Assembly: GCA_015956445.1 (NCBI GenBank)
Contig: WIUZ02000016.1
Coordinates: forward strand, 682,001-746,000
From: Thelephora terrestris
Taxonomy: Eukaryota > Basidiomycota > Agaricomycetes > Thelephorales > Thelephoraceae
Length of the DNA stretch: 64,000 bases
Direction of reading: 5' to 3'
Part shown: in pieces, positions 33,033-45,900 of the stretch
How positions within the stretch are numbered: position 1 is the first letter of the stretch
How the letters are laid out: the number at the start of each line of letters is the position of its first letter
Notes under the pieces: model-generated
Database searches by the model: none
Told to the model about the DNA's origin: nothing
Seen by the model: the letters and a program-made list of their open reading frames with translations, nothing else
Made by a program: the position numbers and the translations under genes

Positions 33033-34257
33033 CACTGGGGACAAACCCCAGTTTCCCGGCCCAGGACATTGTAATCACATTGTAAGGAAATGGAAAATGT
33101 GCCTGGCAATAACCCACCTGGTACATCATAAATACATTCAAAATGTCCAGGCCAATTTCCTTAGGGTGTTGCCAGCACAGGAAATGCTCAGTACATTCAT
33201 GGTGTTCCTGGTCATGTGATCTCAGTGATCCCATTAGGTAATCCATGGGAACATCATGAATTTTCCCAAAGAAATACCCATGATGTCCCTGAGTGGCTCA
33301 TTGAAAGAAAACCCTGAGTGAACCCACAGTTTCCCAGGTCATGTGACCTTGATGTCCTGATTAGGTAATCTGAGGGTAAACCATGAATTATCCCAAAGAA
33401 AGTGACCATGGTGTTCCTGAGTGGCTCATTCACAGTGTTCTTTTCAGTGTTCCCAGTGGTGTGATCACAGTGTTCCGAGTCAGTAAAATTCAAATTGTGC
33501 CTTAATGGTGTGCCGGAAGTGTACCAGTGTGGTATATCCTGAAAGTACTAAGGCCTTCGACCGTGATGTACCAAAATTTGGCAAACCATCAGGAAACTGT
33601 AGGAACACTGAAAGGAAACTGAGAAATTGGGAACATTTTGAATGGGTTTATGATGTTCCCAGTGTTCCCAGTTTCCTTTCAGTGTTCCTACAGTTTCCTG
33701 ATGGTTTGCCAAATTTTGGTACATCACGGTCGAAGGCCTTAGTACTTTCAGGATATACCACACTGGTACACTTCCGGCACACCATTAAGGCACAATTTGA
33801 ATTTTACTGACTCGGAACACTGTGATCACACCACTGGGAACACTGAAAAGAACACTGTGAATGAGCCACTCAGGAACACCATGGTCACTTTCTTTGGGAT
33901 AATTCATGGTTTACCCTCAGATTACCTAATCAGGACATCAAGGTCACATGACCTGGGAAACTGTGGGTTCACTCAGGGTTTTCTTTCAATGAGCCACTCA
34001 GGGACATCATGGGTATTTCTTTGGGAAAATTCATGATGTTCCCATGGATTACCTAATGGGATCACTGAGATCACATGACCAGGAACACCATGAATGTACT
34101 GAGCATTTCCTGTGCTGGCAACACCCTAAGGAAATTGGCCTGGACATTTTGAATGTATTTATGATGTACCAGGTGGGTTATTGCCAGGCACATTTTCCAT
34201 TTCCTTACAATGTGATTACAATGTCCTGGGCCGGGAAACTGGGGTTTGTCCCCAGTG
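33033..34257. mobile_element. CACTG element R: nearly perfect 1.2-kb palindrome
   Basis: Ends CACTGGGGACAAACCCC and GGGGTTTGTCCCCAGTG; 3-bp duplication TCT (33030-33032 and 34258-34260). The arms (about 590 bp each) mirror around 33645 with a loop of about 50 bp. The same 79-residue frame is encoded identically on the minus strand at 33254-33493 and the plus strand at 33797-34036, so at least 240 bp of each arm are identical. It is a different sequence family from J and Q apart from the tips. No real gene. Confidence 0.9.
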
Positions 34258-34260
34258 TCT

Positions 34261-35001
34261 CCTTCAGTGACTCGACCAATCAGTTGTGTTCCTCTTGCAT
34301 CGCCAACATCTCGCTCTCGAAAGTCACGCGAAGCGTGTCATTCATCAGTAGGAGAGTCTTCTTGGTGTCCAGCATCTCCTGGTACATCCTGCGAGTGTCT
34401 TCCTTCACCTCCCGCTTCAAGCGTTTGTTCTGACAAGCCAATCAGTGTTATCCCACAAGTGGGATGCACAGATCAACTCACCACTTTCTGTTCCGTCCGC
34501 AATAGGAACCAGAGACGGTGACCAACGGCGGCTGTATAGTGTTGAGAACAAGTGGCTCCAGGCCATCTTCCTTCGCCATCCCCCAGGTCGTAGATCCCCA
34601 TTTGAAGGAGACCCCACAGGGCGGATGCAACTGGAGTTTCCCATGGCATATGCAGCTCAGTGTCAAACGTCACCCCGCGCATCGACTCTTGCAACTTGTG
34701 GTCGATCAAGTTGTGGAACCACAATTCGTCGTCCATGGTCAAGTACCGAGGAGGATTAGCGATCTTCGCTTCCAATTGGCGAGCATCTACCTGGTTGGCG
34801 ACTGTGAAGATCTGCGAAAGCGATGTCAGTTGTTGCCAGCAAACAGCGACACGTGACATCACACCTCTCAATAACTAGGGTACGCCACACTGGCGGCAGG
34901 AAGGAAGTACCGCTTGTTCTGCACAGCTCGGGGATCCGTGGACTCAATGGTAGCGGTACTGTTCTCAGTGTGGAAGACACAGTCAGAGATCATTGGCATG
35001 A
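34261..35001 (-). pseudogene. Antisense gene of element E (3' end lost)
   Basis: Exon 1 starts MPMISDCVFHTENS near 35001 and parallels the MSLPNNHTYKVANG exon of D. Exon 2 (about 34800-34475) is homologous to exon 2 of B-D: TMDDELWFHNLIDHKL corresponds to TWDDELWVRSMIAEKV, and ALWGLLQMGIYD to ELWYTLQRGIYD. Exon 3 (about 34430-34261) is the coil with KREVKEDTRR. Palindrome R inserted in exon 3; the reading continues for about 30 bp on its left (33002-33029) and then stops at element C. The remainder, including exon 4, is gone. Confidence 0.65.
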
Positions 35002-35456
35002 TGGAGTGGTTGGTTGGTGGTAATGTTGGTTTAGGAAGAAGGGAGTTTGATGGACCCAACGGCCGGTTTGCGCAACGCTTTATCCGACCTCTGACAGTGC
35101 TCGCGCCCTATTTGCCATTGGATTGGCCCATTGTTTCCCGGTCCAGACTCCCCATACATTTGTCCTGACATTGGTTACCCCATTCAAGCCCCACTCGGTC
35201 TTTTGTTATCCCGATCGAACGAGCTGACGCGTCGTCTTCTTATTGGTTAGTCTTCACATGTGATATTGTTCTTTGTCATTCCTTTCCCACACGACGTCAT
35301 GACCCCTTTCTTATTCTCTCACGAACCCTAACCAATTAGCCATTCCTTCATTGGTTCTATTCTATCTTCCGGGCCGCTTACTGTTCTGGCTTACTCACGG
35401 CCTTTCTTTGCTCCGAGCTATTATTAGATAGGGTTATCTCTGTCCCGGCCACTCTC

Positions 35457-35464
35457 CTATATAA
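35457..35464 (+). promoter_or_regulatory. TATA box of element E
   Basis: CTATATAAGTACC lies about 455 bp from the antisense gene start and points away from it, in the position equivalent to the TATA boxes of A, B and D. Confidence 0.5.
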
Positions 35465-35803
35465 GTACCAGTAGAGTAGCTGAGGATTCCCCATCTTTAA
35501 TATCTTGGGAAGTCCTGTTCTCCTTGCAGCATCGGTGTATTTGCTGTAGGCCACTGAAGAGCTTATTGAGTACCTCTTTGAACACGTTCGCTCTCCTCTC
35601 TCTCTCAGCCTTGCATCAAGAATCAGCGAACACGCTTACAAAAAGGAGTTCCTCACCGCTCTTCATCAAGCAACAATTTGATGCGCCATCCTCGGGCTCT
35701 TACATCTGCCCTCAGACGACGATAGGGATTTGTCAGGTAGAGGCTCGGCACTCCTGCTGTGAATTCGGACAACCTACCGGAGAACGCTCGTCCATCGTGT
35801 TTT

Positions 35804-38800
35804 TGTCAGGAACATGGTATTTTTAAACTTTTTATAACACGCTCTTTCTTCGAACTTTTCTTACCACTTCTTATGTTTTGAATGCTTCACACTCCTTATC
35901 CTTCACACCAATCATTCGAAACACACCAACGCGCATACATTCACGGCAATACGGAACAACTGGCTATACAATGCTTATACAACGTCCTCAAAAGTCGACT
36001 CTATCTACGGCAGGCCTCATGGTCATCAAGCGTCCATCCCGGAGATCGTAGTGCTGGCCCCTCCTCGCAAGGACCTCCCCGAACATGGCGTCACCATCTT
36101 CGGCACTCAGCTGAACGACGAGTTCAAGCCGATAGGAAGAGATGCCTTCGAGCGGACCGATCAGCCTCCCAGATGTCACCGAACTCTGGAACACCTGGTC
36201 CCACATCTCCATCACCGGGTGACTGCTCTGCAGCACTATCGACATAGTCGAAGAGCGACCCTCCGTCTCCCTCGTCACACCCCTGGGTGGGATCCTCTCT
36301 TGCGAGTCTAAGCTCGTGGCGAAGCTGGATCTCCGACTCGACCTGTCGGTAGGGACGGTGGACTCGATAACGGAACTCTCGTTCCCCACCTCGACCAGAC
36401 TGGTCACCATCCGACTCAACTGGACGCGGGTATGGGTTAGCCGAAGGAGCCATGCGATGAGCAAGGCGGCGTCGAGAGCGTTTACAACGCTGCCCCTTGA
36501 TCACCGGACGTACCTCAATGGCCCTCGGAACGTCTTCGGCCCGATCTACCTCCATGACCTCGTCCTCGATCTTGACCAACCTACTGATCGGCTGCAATGG
36601 ACAGCGCCCACAGTTCTCCTTGTCGGACTCGGCCAACGTGGAAGCCGGAGCCGGAGTCGGAACGGGAACCGCGTTCTCGATCGGAGGCGTCGCATAGGAC
36701 GATGGGTTAGGCGAAGGGAGTACCACCTCGTCGGCGTACTCCAGCTCGAACGGAACGTCGGCAGTACCCTGACCAACCAACTTCGGACCCTCCTTGCAGT
36801 TGCAGGTCTTATCCTGCAAGGACGCAATCTGCGCCGTCAACACAGCCACCACGTCCTCGAGCTGTTCCGTCTAGAAGAAGTGTCAGCTTTTCTCATTTCG
36901 TCTTTCGAGATGAGAAAAGCTACCTTTTCATCCCTCCTGGCCAGCGCCCCCTTGATGTTGTTGTCCCTGACCTTCAGCCCGGCGATCAACTCTTGATGGT
37001 TGGCGACCATTGCCTCCAACGCCTCGTTCGTCCCCTGCTGGAAGGCGGCCAGAGTCTCCTTCATCTGGAGACCCTCCGCTGACAGACGTAGGACGTCTGC
37101 CTTCGCCTCTTTCACCTCACGCTCCAATCGTTCAACCTAGGTAGTTTGGTTAGTCGAGAGTCATACTCGAATATCCAAACGGAGAACCTACTTTGCTCTC
37201 CCCCTCTCGAACGAGCGACCACAATAACGAGGTGGCGGCGGTGGCCTGACGAACGGCCCGAGGAACAGTCGCCCCGTGCTCCAACAGATCCTGATCGTAG
37301 ATCCCTCTCTGCAGGGTGTACCAGAGCTCCTTCTTGATTGGATGCTCCAACTCCCCGAACCTACCCCGCATCTGGAAAATCACCTTCTCGGCAATCATGG
37401 ACCGGACCCAGAGCTCATCGTCCCAGGTTAACCCCATCAAATGTGGGATCGTCTCCCTGAGACATTCGGCGTCCACCTGCTGGACGATCTCCAAGATCTA
37501 AGAAGCCGTTAGCTGGACAGCAGCGCCCAAAAGAACGTAACCTCTACCTAGAGGAAGGCGTTAGTGCTAAACACAAAAAGCTCTAGACCTCCCCCATACC
37601 TGGTCATCCGTGGTATAGGGAGTCCCAGCTGCACAGGCGTAGGACTTGCGGGCAGCGGCACGACGGTCGATACGGGAGATGGTGGATATGCCGTTGGCAA
37701 CTTTGTAGGTGTAGTTGTTGGGGAAAGACATGTTTTGGTAAGATGATGGGGAAGTTGCTGGTGTTGCTGATCAAGGATGGCTCCAAGAAGATGTCCTTCT
37801 TATAGCCTAGATCGGTGATCCTTCACGTGACCTACCTCGACGAACCTCATTGGTCCGGGTCACATCAACTTCCGCCCCTGTACCATCATCGTTGGCTTAC
37901 TACATCAAGCTGACACCTCGGCCCGCGGGACGGCCTTGGAAGAACTTCGTTCCGGAACGCCTAGAACGCGCGCGCACTAAAAATAGGTCTCAAGACCCTG
38001 ATGACCCCTTTATGACATCACGAACCCCTTTTACGACCCCTCATGACCTTACGATTACGATCAACCCTGGACCCTGATCACACACGTGGACAGTCACATC
38101 ACAGTCTCCTAACCGGAGGAAGGAATCGCCGTTATTCGGAAGGAGTGCCTTAGACTCCTTTTGGTTAGCCAAGCGAATGTGGAAGTAGCCGTTAGCGTGA
38201 AACACCGGCGAATCTGTAATCCCTCATGTCCCATGAGTCTAGGCCCAACCTCCTCATGTTCGGACGTACGTTGAGGTTGCCACTAGTCCGTGATGCTGTT
38301 ACCGCCTACAGACAACAAGGGATGTTTGCATGGCTCTACTCCCGAATCCGCTGGTACAACTATGTAAAGGGAGATTGCCACCTGACCCTTGGGTGTGGTC
38401 CCCAGGTACGAACTTTCATGACCCCATGCCCCTTTTTCTTTTGGACTAGTGTTATCTTTACCCCTATGTTTCATGCGGACATTCCTTATCTTTTATGCAA
38501 TCCTTCACACGCTAGTAAGGCCCTTTGTCCTTTATCTTCCCATGCGTCATATTTGTTCGCTTCCCTTACTTAGTGTTCTCACACTCCTTATCTCCCTTTG
38601 TTCGGACTTGATAAGGGTATATTAGGGTATTGATGTCATGGCCACTCCTTTAGTATAAGTAGCAACTGTGGCTGTATCGTAGTACCTTAGTTTTGTTACC
38701 TCAGGAAATCCTCTGCCCTTCTCAGCCCAGTTGCAGTTAAGGACAAGTCAGAGTTTCTTGTTTGATCCAAGACATCCCCCATCTGCTCTCCCTCCCGCTC

Positions 38801-39107
38801 TGCGCGTCAACTGCGCCTCGTAACTATAGAACCCCAGCGTTCATATTAGAACACATCGAGCGTCCCGTCAATCACCTGGTGGAGTCATCAATCCTGTTGT
38901 AGAGATAAACCCTTGCGTGTTAAACCGAACGAAGTACGGTTTAGGTTGGGTTTCTCTTTAGGATTTCGACCTGACTTGTAGTGACCTCGGACAACCTACC
39001 GGAAGAATAGAGAAGTGATAGTTCTCTCACAAGCTAGTTGGACTAGTGAGTACTCTGCGGAGTCGGCTCAGTGCACTGGTAGTTGTTGGGGTAGAGTGGC
39101 CCTGACA
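35804..39107 (+). mobile_element. Element D: complete 3.3-kb LTR-like element with intact-looking antisense gene
   Basis: 3304 bp, TGTCAGGAACATGG to GGCCCTGACA, flanked by GTTTT on both sides (35799-35803 and 39108-39112). It is inserted in element E. The right part has the TATAA promoter (38654-38658) but the upstream palindrome has decayed to TGATGTCA. The left part encodes the antisense gene with all four exons open, making D the best reference copy for the family in this window. Confidence 0.92.
35988..37731 (-). CDS. Antisense coiled-coil gene of element D (reference copy)
   Basis: Four exons. Exon 1 37731-37600 (44 residues) and intron 37599-37498; exon 2 37497-37192 and intron 37191-37137; exon 3 37136-about 36922 and a short intron ending TTCTAG near 36873; exon 4 from about 36872. 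Exon 2 is an all-helical domain of about 100 residues (RETIPHLMGLTWDDELWVRS, LEHPIKKELWYTLQ); exon 3 is a coiled coil; exon 4 has KTCNCKEG, a CGRC pair, acidic and basic stretches. The frame from exon 4 ends at 36124 (HLFLSA), while an overlapping frame open from 36464 ends at 35988 with AEDGDAMFGEVLARRG..RPAVDRVDF. The gene reads against its element's TATA promoter; the first base of the ATG is about 925 bp from that TATA. I do not recognise the family. Confidence 0.65.
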
Positions 39108-39235
39108 GTTTTGGACCACATAGACTTTGGGTGGATATAGGGAAGTCGTTCCCCCTTTGCCCCATTGACTCTTGTTGGTTGGAGTTGTGACTCACCAACA
39201 GCACTGGTATCTCAAGGCGAAGAGTGGACCTGACA

Positions 39236-39963
39236 ACCAGAAGGTTATATAAAGATCTGTCTGATAGGTTTCTTCTCTGCATAAAATGGAGCATTTCTTT
39301 CAGATTGGAATGTTCCTAGGCTGTCTGGAAGTGTTCAAATTTCTTGGGATTCCCACTTGTCACAAACTTGTGGTGACTAAGTGACATGCACCATAGAGAA
39401 AGGGAAAAAGGCAATAAGATACTCACTCCTCAAGAAAAGGGAAAAATATGAGGAGCGATGAGGGAGTGACTCGAAAGATAAGCGAACGCTCAGGAACCAA
39501 ACAAGTACAAACAAAGGGGTAGCGTCAAATAGGTAAGTTACAATCCAACAGACAGATGTGAGCTAGCTTTACTGGCCATCACAATGATAGATGTATATAC
39601 AAGGAGTGAGTCCTATTCATGAGGGGCAGTACCTCTGGTTGAGTGTCCTCAGGCCCCAACAAAGATGCCCAAACCTCAGAGTTTGATGGCCAAGTTGATG
39701 ACTGATGTTAATTGATTTGGGCTGTTCCTAAATCAAAGAACCTTGAGCTCCTACCTGGAGATCCTGTGGATCCAATCAAGGGTATCATCTTTACCAAGCC
39801 ATACTTTGTGATCTTTAAGGACAGGCATGTTGCCTAAGGGGCCTTCAGAAGGAGCATGTGTGTTGACTCTAGGCACCTTTGGACCTTTGATCACTTCAAA
39901 GCTCTTGCTTCAAAGCTATTTTCATTTCCACAATAAGCAGTGTCCTCTATGTAGGAAACAGTG
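39236..39963. other. Intergenic spacer
   Basis: Between the end of element E and the stop of the RecQ-type gene. AT-rich, with TTATATAAAG near 39245; I see no gene or repeat. It presumably includes the 3' untranslated region of the minus-strand gene to its right. Confidence 0.4.
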
Positions 39964-42900
39964 TTACAGTTGATTAACCTTATTCAGGAACCAGCTGGCT
40001 AGCCTGTGCAATCTGTACATGTCCCCATCCTTCTCAGCAAGCCAAGAATACACATGATTAACATCACCCTCCCATTTCTTTGTATCCCAGCCCAGCTCCT
40101 TCTTCAGCTCAAGTTGGAAATCATCCTTCCCTTGCTTGTAGACCACCCATGCAATACCTATACACATATCTGCTGTAGTGCAAAGACTTGCAGTCTTGTC
40201 TCTGTTGCTGTGGACATTGCTTGGGAACCCACAGGTGAAACACCAGTATGGATACACATCTGTCTTGTATGACCACTGGATAAATTCATTCAGTTTAGGG
40301 TAAGGGAGGGAAATTGGTGCAGTCTCATACCTTAGCTTCACTTTTTTTTGGTGAATTGTAATCATAGAAATCCTGGAACCCCTGGAGCTCCTGACCACGG
40401 TATCGGGCACAGTCATTGAGCCTTTCATGTCTTGAAGGTGGCTTCAGAGCCCCACCATTTTTCTGAGTGTGCAAGAGCCAGCAAATGCCACAAGTCTGGC
40501 CCACCTTGACTACCCTCTGATATAGTTTGGCAGTGTTTTCTTTGAGGAGTTTTTCCCCAGCTACTGCATGGATGGAGTGTCGAATTACTGGCAGATTAGG
40601 AGCCCGAGGTTGAAATGGTTGTGTGGGTATCTGTGTGGGATTATTTGTGGGCTGAGATGGATAAGGTGTGAGACCTGTGTTCCTCCCAGAAAAGCTGAAG
40701 TTGCTCTGATTGAGAGCCAAGGCGTATGCGGACTTGATGACCTTGCAATCAGGGTTGCACCGGCCACACCGTTGTGAACCATCAAGTTCATGACAAGTTT
40801 TTTCAACTCCATCCACAGTTGATGAGATAACTCCCCGAAGGCATCCTGTGTCATCCAGCCAGTCCTGTAGCTCCACCTGGCATTGGCTGTCATCTTTGTC
40901 ATTGGGTTTGGGGTAAAAGTTTCTTTGCTTGGTGAGAACAATTACTAGGGCAGGTTTTCCATCTCGCCCAGCCCTGCCTGCACCCTGAACAAGGTCCAAC
41001 AAGCCCCATGGGGGTGAGGCAAAGATCACAAACCTGACATGGTCATAGTGAACTCCTTGGATGAGAGCAGAGGTTCCAATCAACAATCCTCCAGTCTGAC
41101 CATTCCTCCAATCCTCAAAGTACCTTTCCCTTTCATCATCACTCTCTGTCATCCTGCCATGGATGAAGGGAACCTCAAGTGCGGCTGATAGTAATTGGCC
41201 TTCTTCGACCTTTGAAACAAAGACCAGGCCTCGATTTAAGTCAGTGAGGCCTGCTGCAAGTCCCTGAGCAGTCCTCACTACAGCATCCATAAAATCCACA
41301 TCATTACACCGAAGAGATTTTAGAGCATAGATGTGTTCCAGCCGGTTGGTTGGCATCCGAACAATCTTGGGATTTTGTGGGAGGGCCACCGCCTTTAGAA
41401 AAGTCTCAAGAAGTCTTGGAGGGAGGGTTGCTGTGAGAAAGGTAAGGGGAATCTTGAGTTTCATGACTGTGGGAACATGTTCCATGCACTTCCGATAGGT
41501 ACTGGAGGTCAAAATGCAGTGTGCTTCATCAAAGACCATGGCGCAGATACTTTCACAGTTTTGTCCCAGCCAGCTGTTCAGACCTGTCAGCCTATGCCAC
41601 ATGCCAGTTGGTGTATTGTTCAACACTCACTTTAAGAATGGTTTACTGACTGCAGTTTCAACTGCCACTATGGCCAGCCTAGTTTCTGAGGCATTGTACA
41701 CTGTGCCAGATGTCCACTTCTCAGCCTTGATACCAATTTTCCTTGCATTTTCCATGATCTGCATCACAAGGGTTTTGAATGGAGCCACAACCAAGGTCAA
41801 CCTGCCCTCAACAATTGGGGGAATCTCAAATGCCATTGACTTCCCAGCACCAGTAGGCAAGACAGCAACTGTGTGCTGCCCACTGAGCACCAATTCAACC
41901 AGGTATTGCTGTTGGGGTGACTTGAACACTGCTTTGTCATTTTGAAGGGCAATTCTCAGACCACGTAGAGCCTTATCAGGAATGGACTGACTAGGGTTAG
42001 AAGCCACATCTGGGAATTGGTGAACAGTATTGGGACCCACCTCTGATGAGCCAACTGTTGAGTGCACTGGCATGCTTGAGCTTTCTGTGGCCTGGTTTGG
42101 AGGCTGATGGTAAATGGGATGAGAGGATGGGGCCTCTAAGAGTTGTTGGTAGGTGGGTCCCAGGGTTAAGGGTTCTGGGGGAAAATGATGAACAGAAGCA
42201 GACATGAGGGGCCTTGGGGTATGGCAGTGGTCTGTTTCTGGAGTACTTGGTCTTGTGCTCAAGTCCACCTCAAGGTCTGTGATGGGTTCAGAGGGTTCTT
42301 GCTGTAAGTTGGGTCTTGTGAGTGCATCCAATTCCTGCTCCTCATTGTTGGCAAGTTGAGGGGGCTGGCTCTTGAGATTGTTGACCTCTGGAGTTGCAGC
42401 TTGATCTGACAGCTGGAAAAAATTGGCTATAAAGGAATCTGAGTCAGCATGGGACCTCTGTGGCAACTTATCTCTCTCACTTTCTGGGGTTTCATCCCTC
42501 ATGCCTGACCAATGGAGTGTTTGGTTGTTTCTTTGCCTCTTTTTCCCGTCATGTCCTAGGTCAGTCAGGGAGGCTACACGTTTCTTCTGGGCTGCTGGTT
42601 CCAAGGGTTGCAATGTTGGGAGAGGGTGATGGGTAAATGGTGCAGCCAGAGGTTGTGGGATATGGGAAGGGTGAAGGAATGTTGGGTGTGGAGCAGGTGC
42701 TGCAGTGGGTGGTGTGGTAGCTCCAGCTGTCTGGCCTGGATGGTGACTGGATTGCTGGTGGGTTGAGTTACTGGCAATGTCAACAAGAACACTTGTGCAA
42801 GTCTCTGCAAAATTCCGTCGCAGCTCTTCACGTATGAAGGGCTGCATCTGTTGAATGACTGTGTGGTATGTTGCACTCTGGATTTCATTAAGCAATGATT

Positions 42901-45900
42901 TGATGAGTCCATTGCCAGAATCACCATGTGAAGTGGAGGCCAGTCCTCGGGCAAGTCGTCGCTTTGTCCTGAGTGGAACCAGGGGAATGTTCTCTGCTCC
43001 CAGCCCAATTGCATCATGATACTGCTCGCACCACTCGCGGACGTCTAAGAGATGATGGGAAGTCATCCCCTCCAGGAGGCCATGCTCACGGGCATAGACT
43101 GTATCTGCAGTTCTTGATGAATGGGCAGAGATGAGATCACCGATGTTGTCTCCACGAGGAACTCGGAATTCTTCGACATACTCGCGTTGGAAAGCGATGA
43201 TGATGTGTCGGAGGGGGTTGAGACCAAAGGAGACACCGAGGTGCTGTCCAGTCACTTCTTGTAAGACATCTGAGAACTGTGCTGAAGTCATCCTCTGTCC
43301 GTGCTTGACGTAGAGGTAAAGACTATAGTTCTCGACTTCTGTGGGTCCATAAAGGACTTCTGCTATAGCCTGTTCCAGCGGCCGTACCACCAGGAGGTAA
43401 TAGCTGATGAGTTCTGTGAGAACCTGGGGGTGAAAACAGACATTGAATGCATCAAGGCCACTGGCATGGGTAGTCTTGGTGTGTCTCCTGACTGTCAGCA
43501 GGCGTCCAAAGTTGAGATAGAATGTTCTAGGTTTCAAACCATTTGATATTTGGTCTTCCATCTGCTCTGTTCCACGAGAGGGTGGGCCTGCGCCAATGTG
43601 GACCAATGTAGCGATGAGGTCAACAATGGATGCAACCTTGCACATGAAGTCATGACAGGCACATTTGTTCCACCTGAGTTCCCCAGCCTTCACCTCTGCA
43701 AGCCTGAATGTCTCTCCAGAAGCCATGTGTTGAAACAGGGCGTGTTCTCGGGGTACGGTGTGAGCATGGCGGATCCAAGAGTCGCCACGGGTGGTGGAAG
43801 TGAGATCATCCACAAAGTCTTCAGGAATGTGGTATTTGATTGGTTGCCCCCCAGAAAAGGAGTACAGCCTGGACCTCAAAGCCATGGCCATTGACTTGAC
43901 TCCACTGGTCAACTTGTGGATCTTCAGGCTGGTGGATCGAAATTGAACTGTTGACATATCTGGGCTCCAGGTGATTGATGGGGCTACGATCTGGTTGTAG
44001 GCCAAGGTTGACACAAATCGCTGCAACTGCCGCACATCATCAAAGACAGACACTGTTTTGTCTTGAAGGTGACCAGGGCAATGTGATTGGAGCCAGCTGT
44101 CATGAATTTTGAGAAGAATCCACAATTGAGTTAGTCAAACTGGCATACCTTAACATTGTACAGGTCTCTTGCCTGGAGACAAGGCAAGCCTGGTACATGG
44201 CTGTGGCTCGAAGCAAGAATTGCCAATTTGCTAGGAGAGAAGTCATGGAGGAAGGAGGTTTGAAAGTATCATCAGGGTTGTAGCTGTATGCGGCAATGAA
44301 GCACTGCACAGGACATTGGAACTGTTTGTCCTCAGCGTCGGGGGATCGTCTGGTGACACAAGCGAAGAAGAGAGACTGGAGTCCTTCCACAAGATCGTCT
44401 GTAACATCCTGGGGCCTCTGTGCTCTGTTGATTCTCTGGCAGAGCTCCTGTGTCAAATTTTGCTGTTCGGTGGTGAGGGGAAGCTGGCAGCTTGCCCCAG
44501 GGTGCTGGTGGGTTCGAATGCATCCGGCAACAAATCGCGTGAGGGTTCGCGTGTAGTTATTCTCGGCACCGTCAGACTCTACCCACTGCCAATATGCGTC
44601 ATCCCTGATAGAAGTTTAGAAAGGTTGTTTCAATGAAAAGACAAACAGGAACACTCACGCTGTTGCAAGCAGCCGGCGCATGGATGGTGAGGAAGATGCC
44701 CAGATTTTTTTGATTTTGCTGGCCCATGCCACAGAGATCGGATGTATTGCATGTAACAGTTGGTCCCCAGTGGCGCCATATGAGGGAAAGGCTATCAGAT
44801 CGATGACCTCTGCTGGGTTGTTCCGGAAAGGGCCAACAAAGGCATCCCAGTGGGTAACCTTTAGGAGGCTAGACATCTCCCTTGATTCAAGATCGTCAGC
44901 CTGTTCAGGATGCAAAATGGGTTGCTTGGAGTGGTGAATGAGTGCCTTGTATGCCTCGGAAGCAGATCCCGGTGAAAGCCCTGCAAAAACCCTGAAGTAC
45001 CTCCTGTGAACCCCTTGGAAGATGGTCTGGTAGTCACAGGTGTAGGTCCTCCTTTCCTCTACTGAAGGCTTCCAGTTGGCGTCCTTGTGTGCTCTGCTGA
45101 GGTGAGTCGCAAAGGAATTCAAGGTTCCCACCACTTCATGGCATGGGGATCCACCGGCCTCTATTGGACAGTAGAACCCACGCTCGATCTTGATTCCCCT
45201 GACAGGAGCCTGCCCTGCCTGTCGTCCACGTACCACATCAGGGTCTCCAAGACCCAGGGAAGAGATGAGTTCCGGAAGCTGGTGTATGTCATTCTTGAAT
45301 TTCTTTCGGAGGAGATCAAACACCTCATTGTGCTTGGTTTCCAGGTGACCTCTCCACTCCATTGGGGGAAGCCCAACTTGGCACAGGGTGCAGATGAGGA
45401 CTCCTATGTCTGAATTGAAAGCCAAACCGAACAGATCTAGTGGGTGAGGTTGAATCAGTTCTGCCTCAGGATGGCTTGTGCTTTCTTGGGAGTAAGGATG
45501 TGTATCCCCTAGGTCGATTACTACTGGACCAAGCCCTTGAGCACAGATGCATGCCACTGTAAATGGAGCTGTAATGCTTACTATTGCTGCCAAAATCATT
45601 GTCGCAGATGTCCTCAACATGTTCAATGGATTCCCTCTCCGGGTCAACTGCCATATCTGAATAGAGCTCTGGAGGACTGGGTCCCTGGCAAGCACTTGTG
45701 TGATCTGATAGCTTGCTGTAGTCAGAGTGACACAAAATTACCCTTGGGAGGGTTACTCACTTGCTGGATGTGGTTGGCTGGCAATGTGCAGCATTGTGCT
45801 GGCTGCAACAGGTTCTTCAGCAACCTGTGACACCTGATTGGGCGTGGTTGGCTCCATGTTGATTTCTGGGATCTCGAAAGACAAAGATGGTTCTATGAGA

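Larger units (their letters stand above)
33002..39235 (+). mobile_element. Element E: diverged LTR-like element interrupted by R and D
   Basis: The left end is missing; sequence begins inside its antisense gene at the right border of C. The right end is AGAGTGGACCTGACA (39231-39235), recognisably related to GAGTGGCCCTGACA of B and D, and CGGACAACCTACCGG (35766-35780) is also shared. Between those two blocks element D has inserted at 35804 with duplication GTTTT. TATA box TATATAAG near 35459. The E antisense gene (34261-35001) is a diverged homologue of the main-subfamily gene, showing that gene and LTR evolved together. Confidence 0.8.

Noticed and set aside
33254-34036. Two identical 79-residue proteins on opposite strands
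   Set aside because: They are the two arms of palindrome R read from each side; no start context, domain or codon bias.
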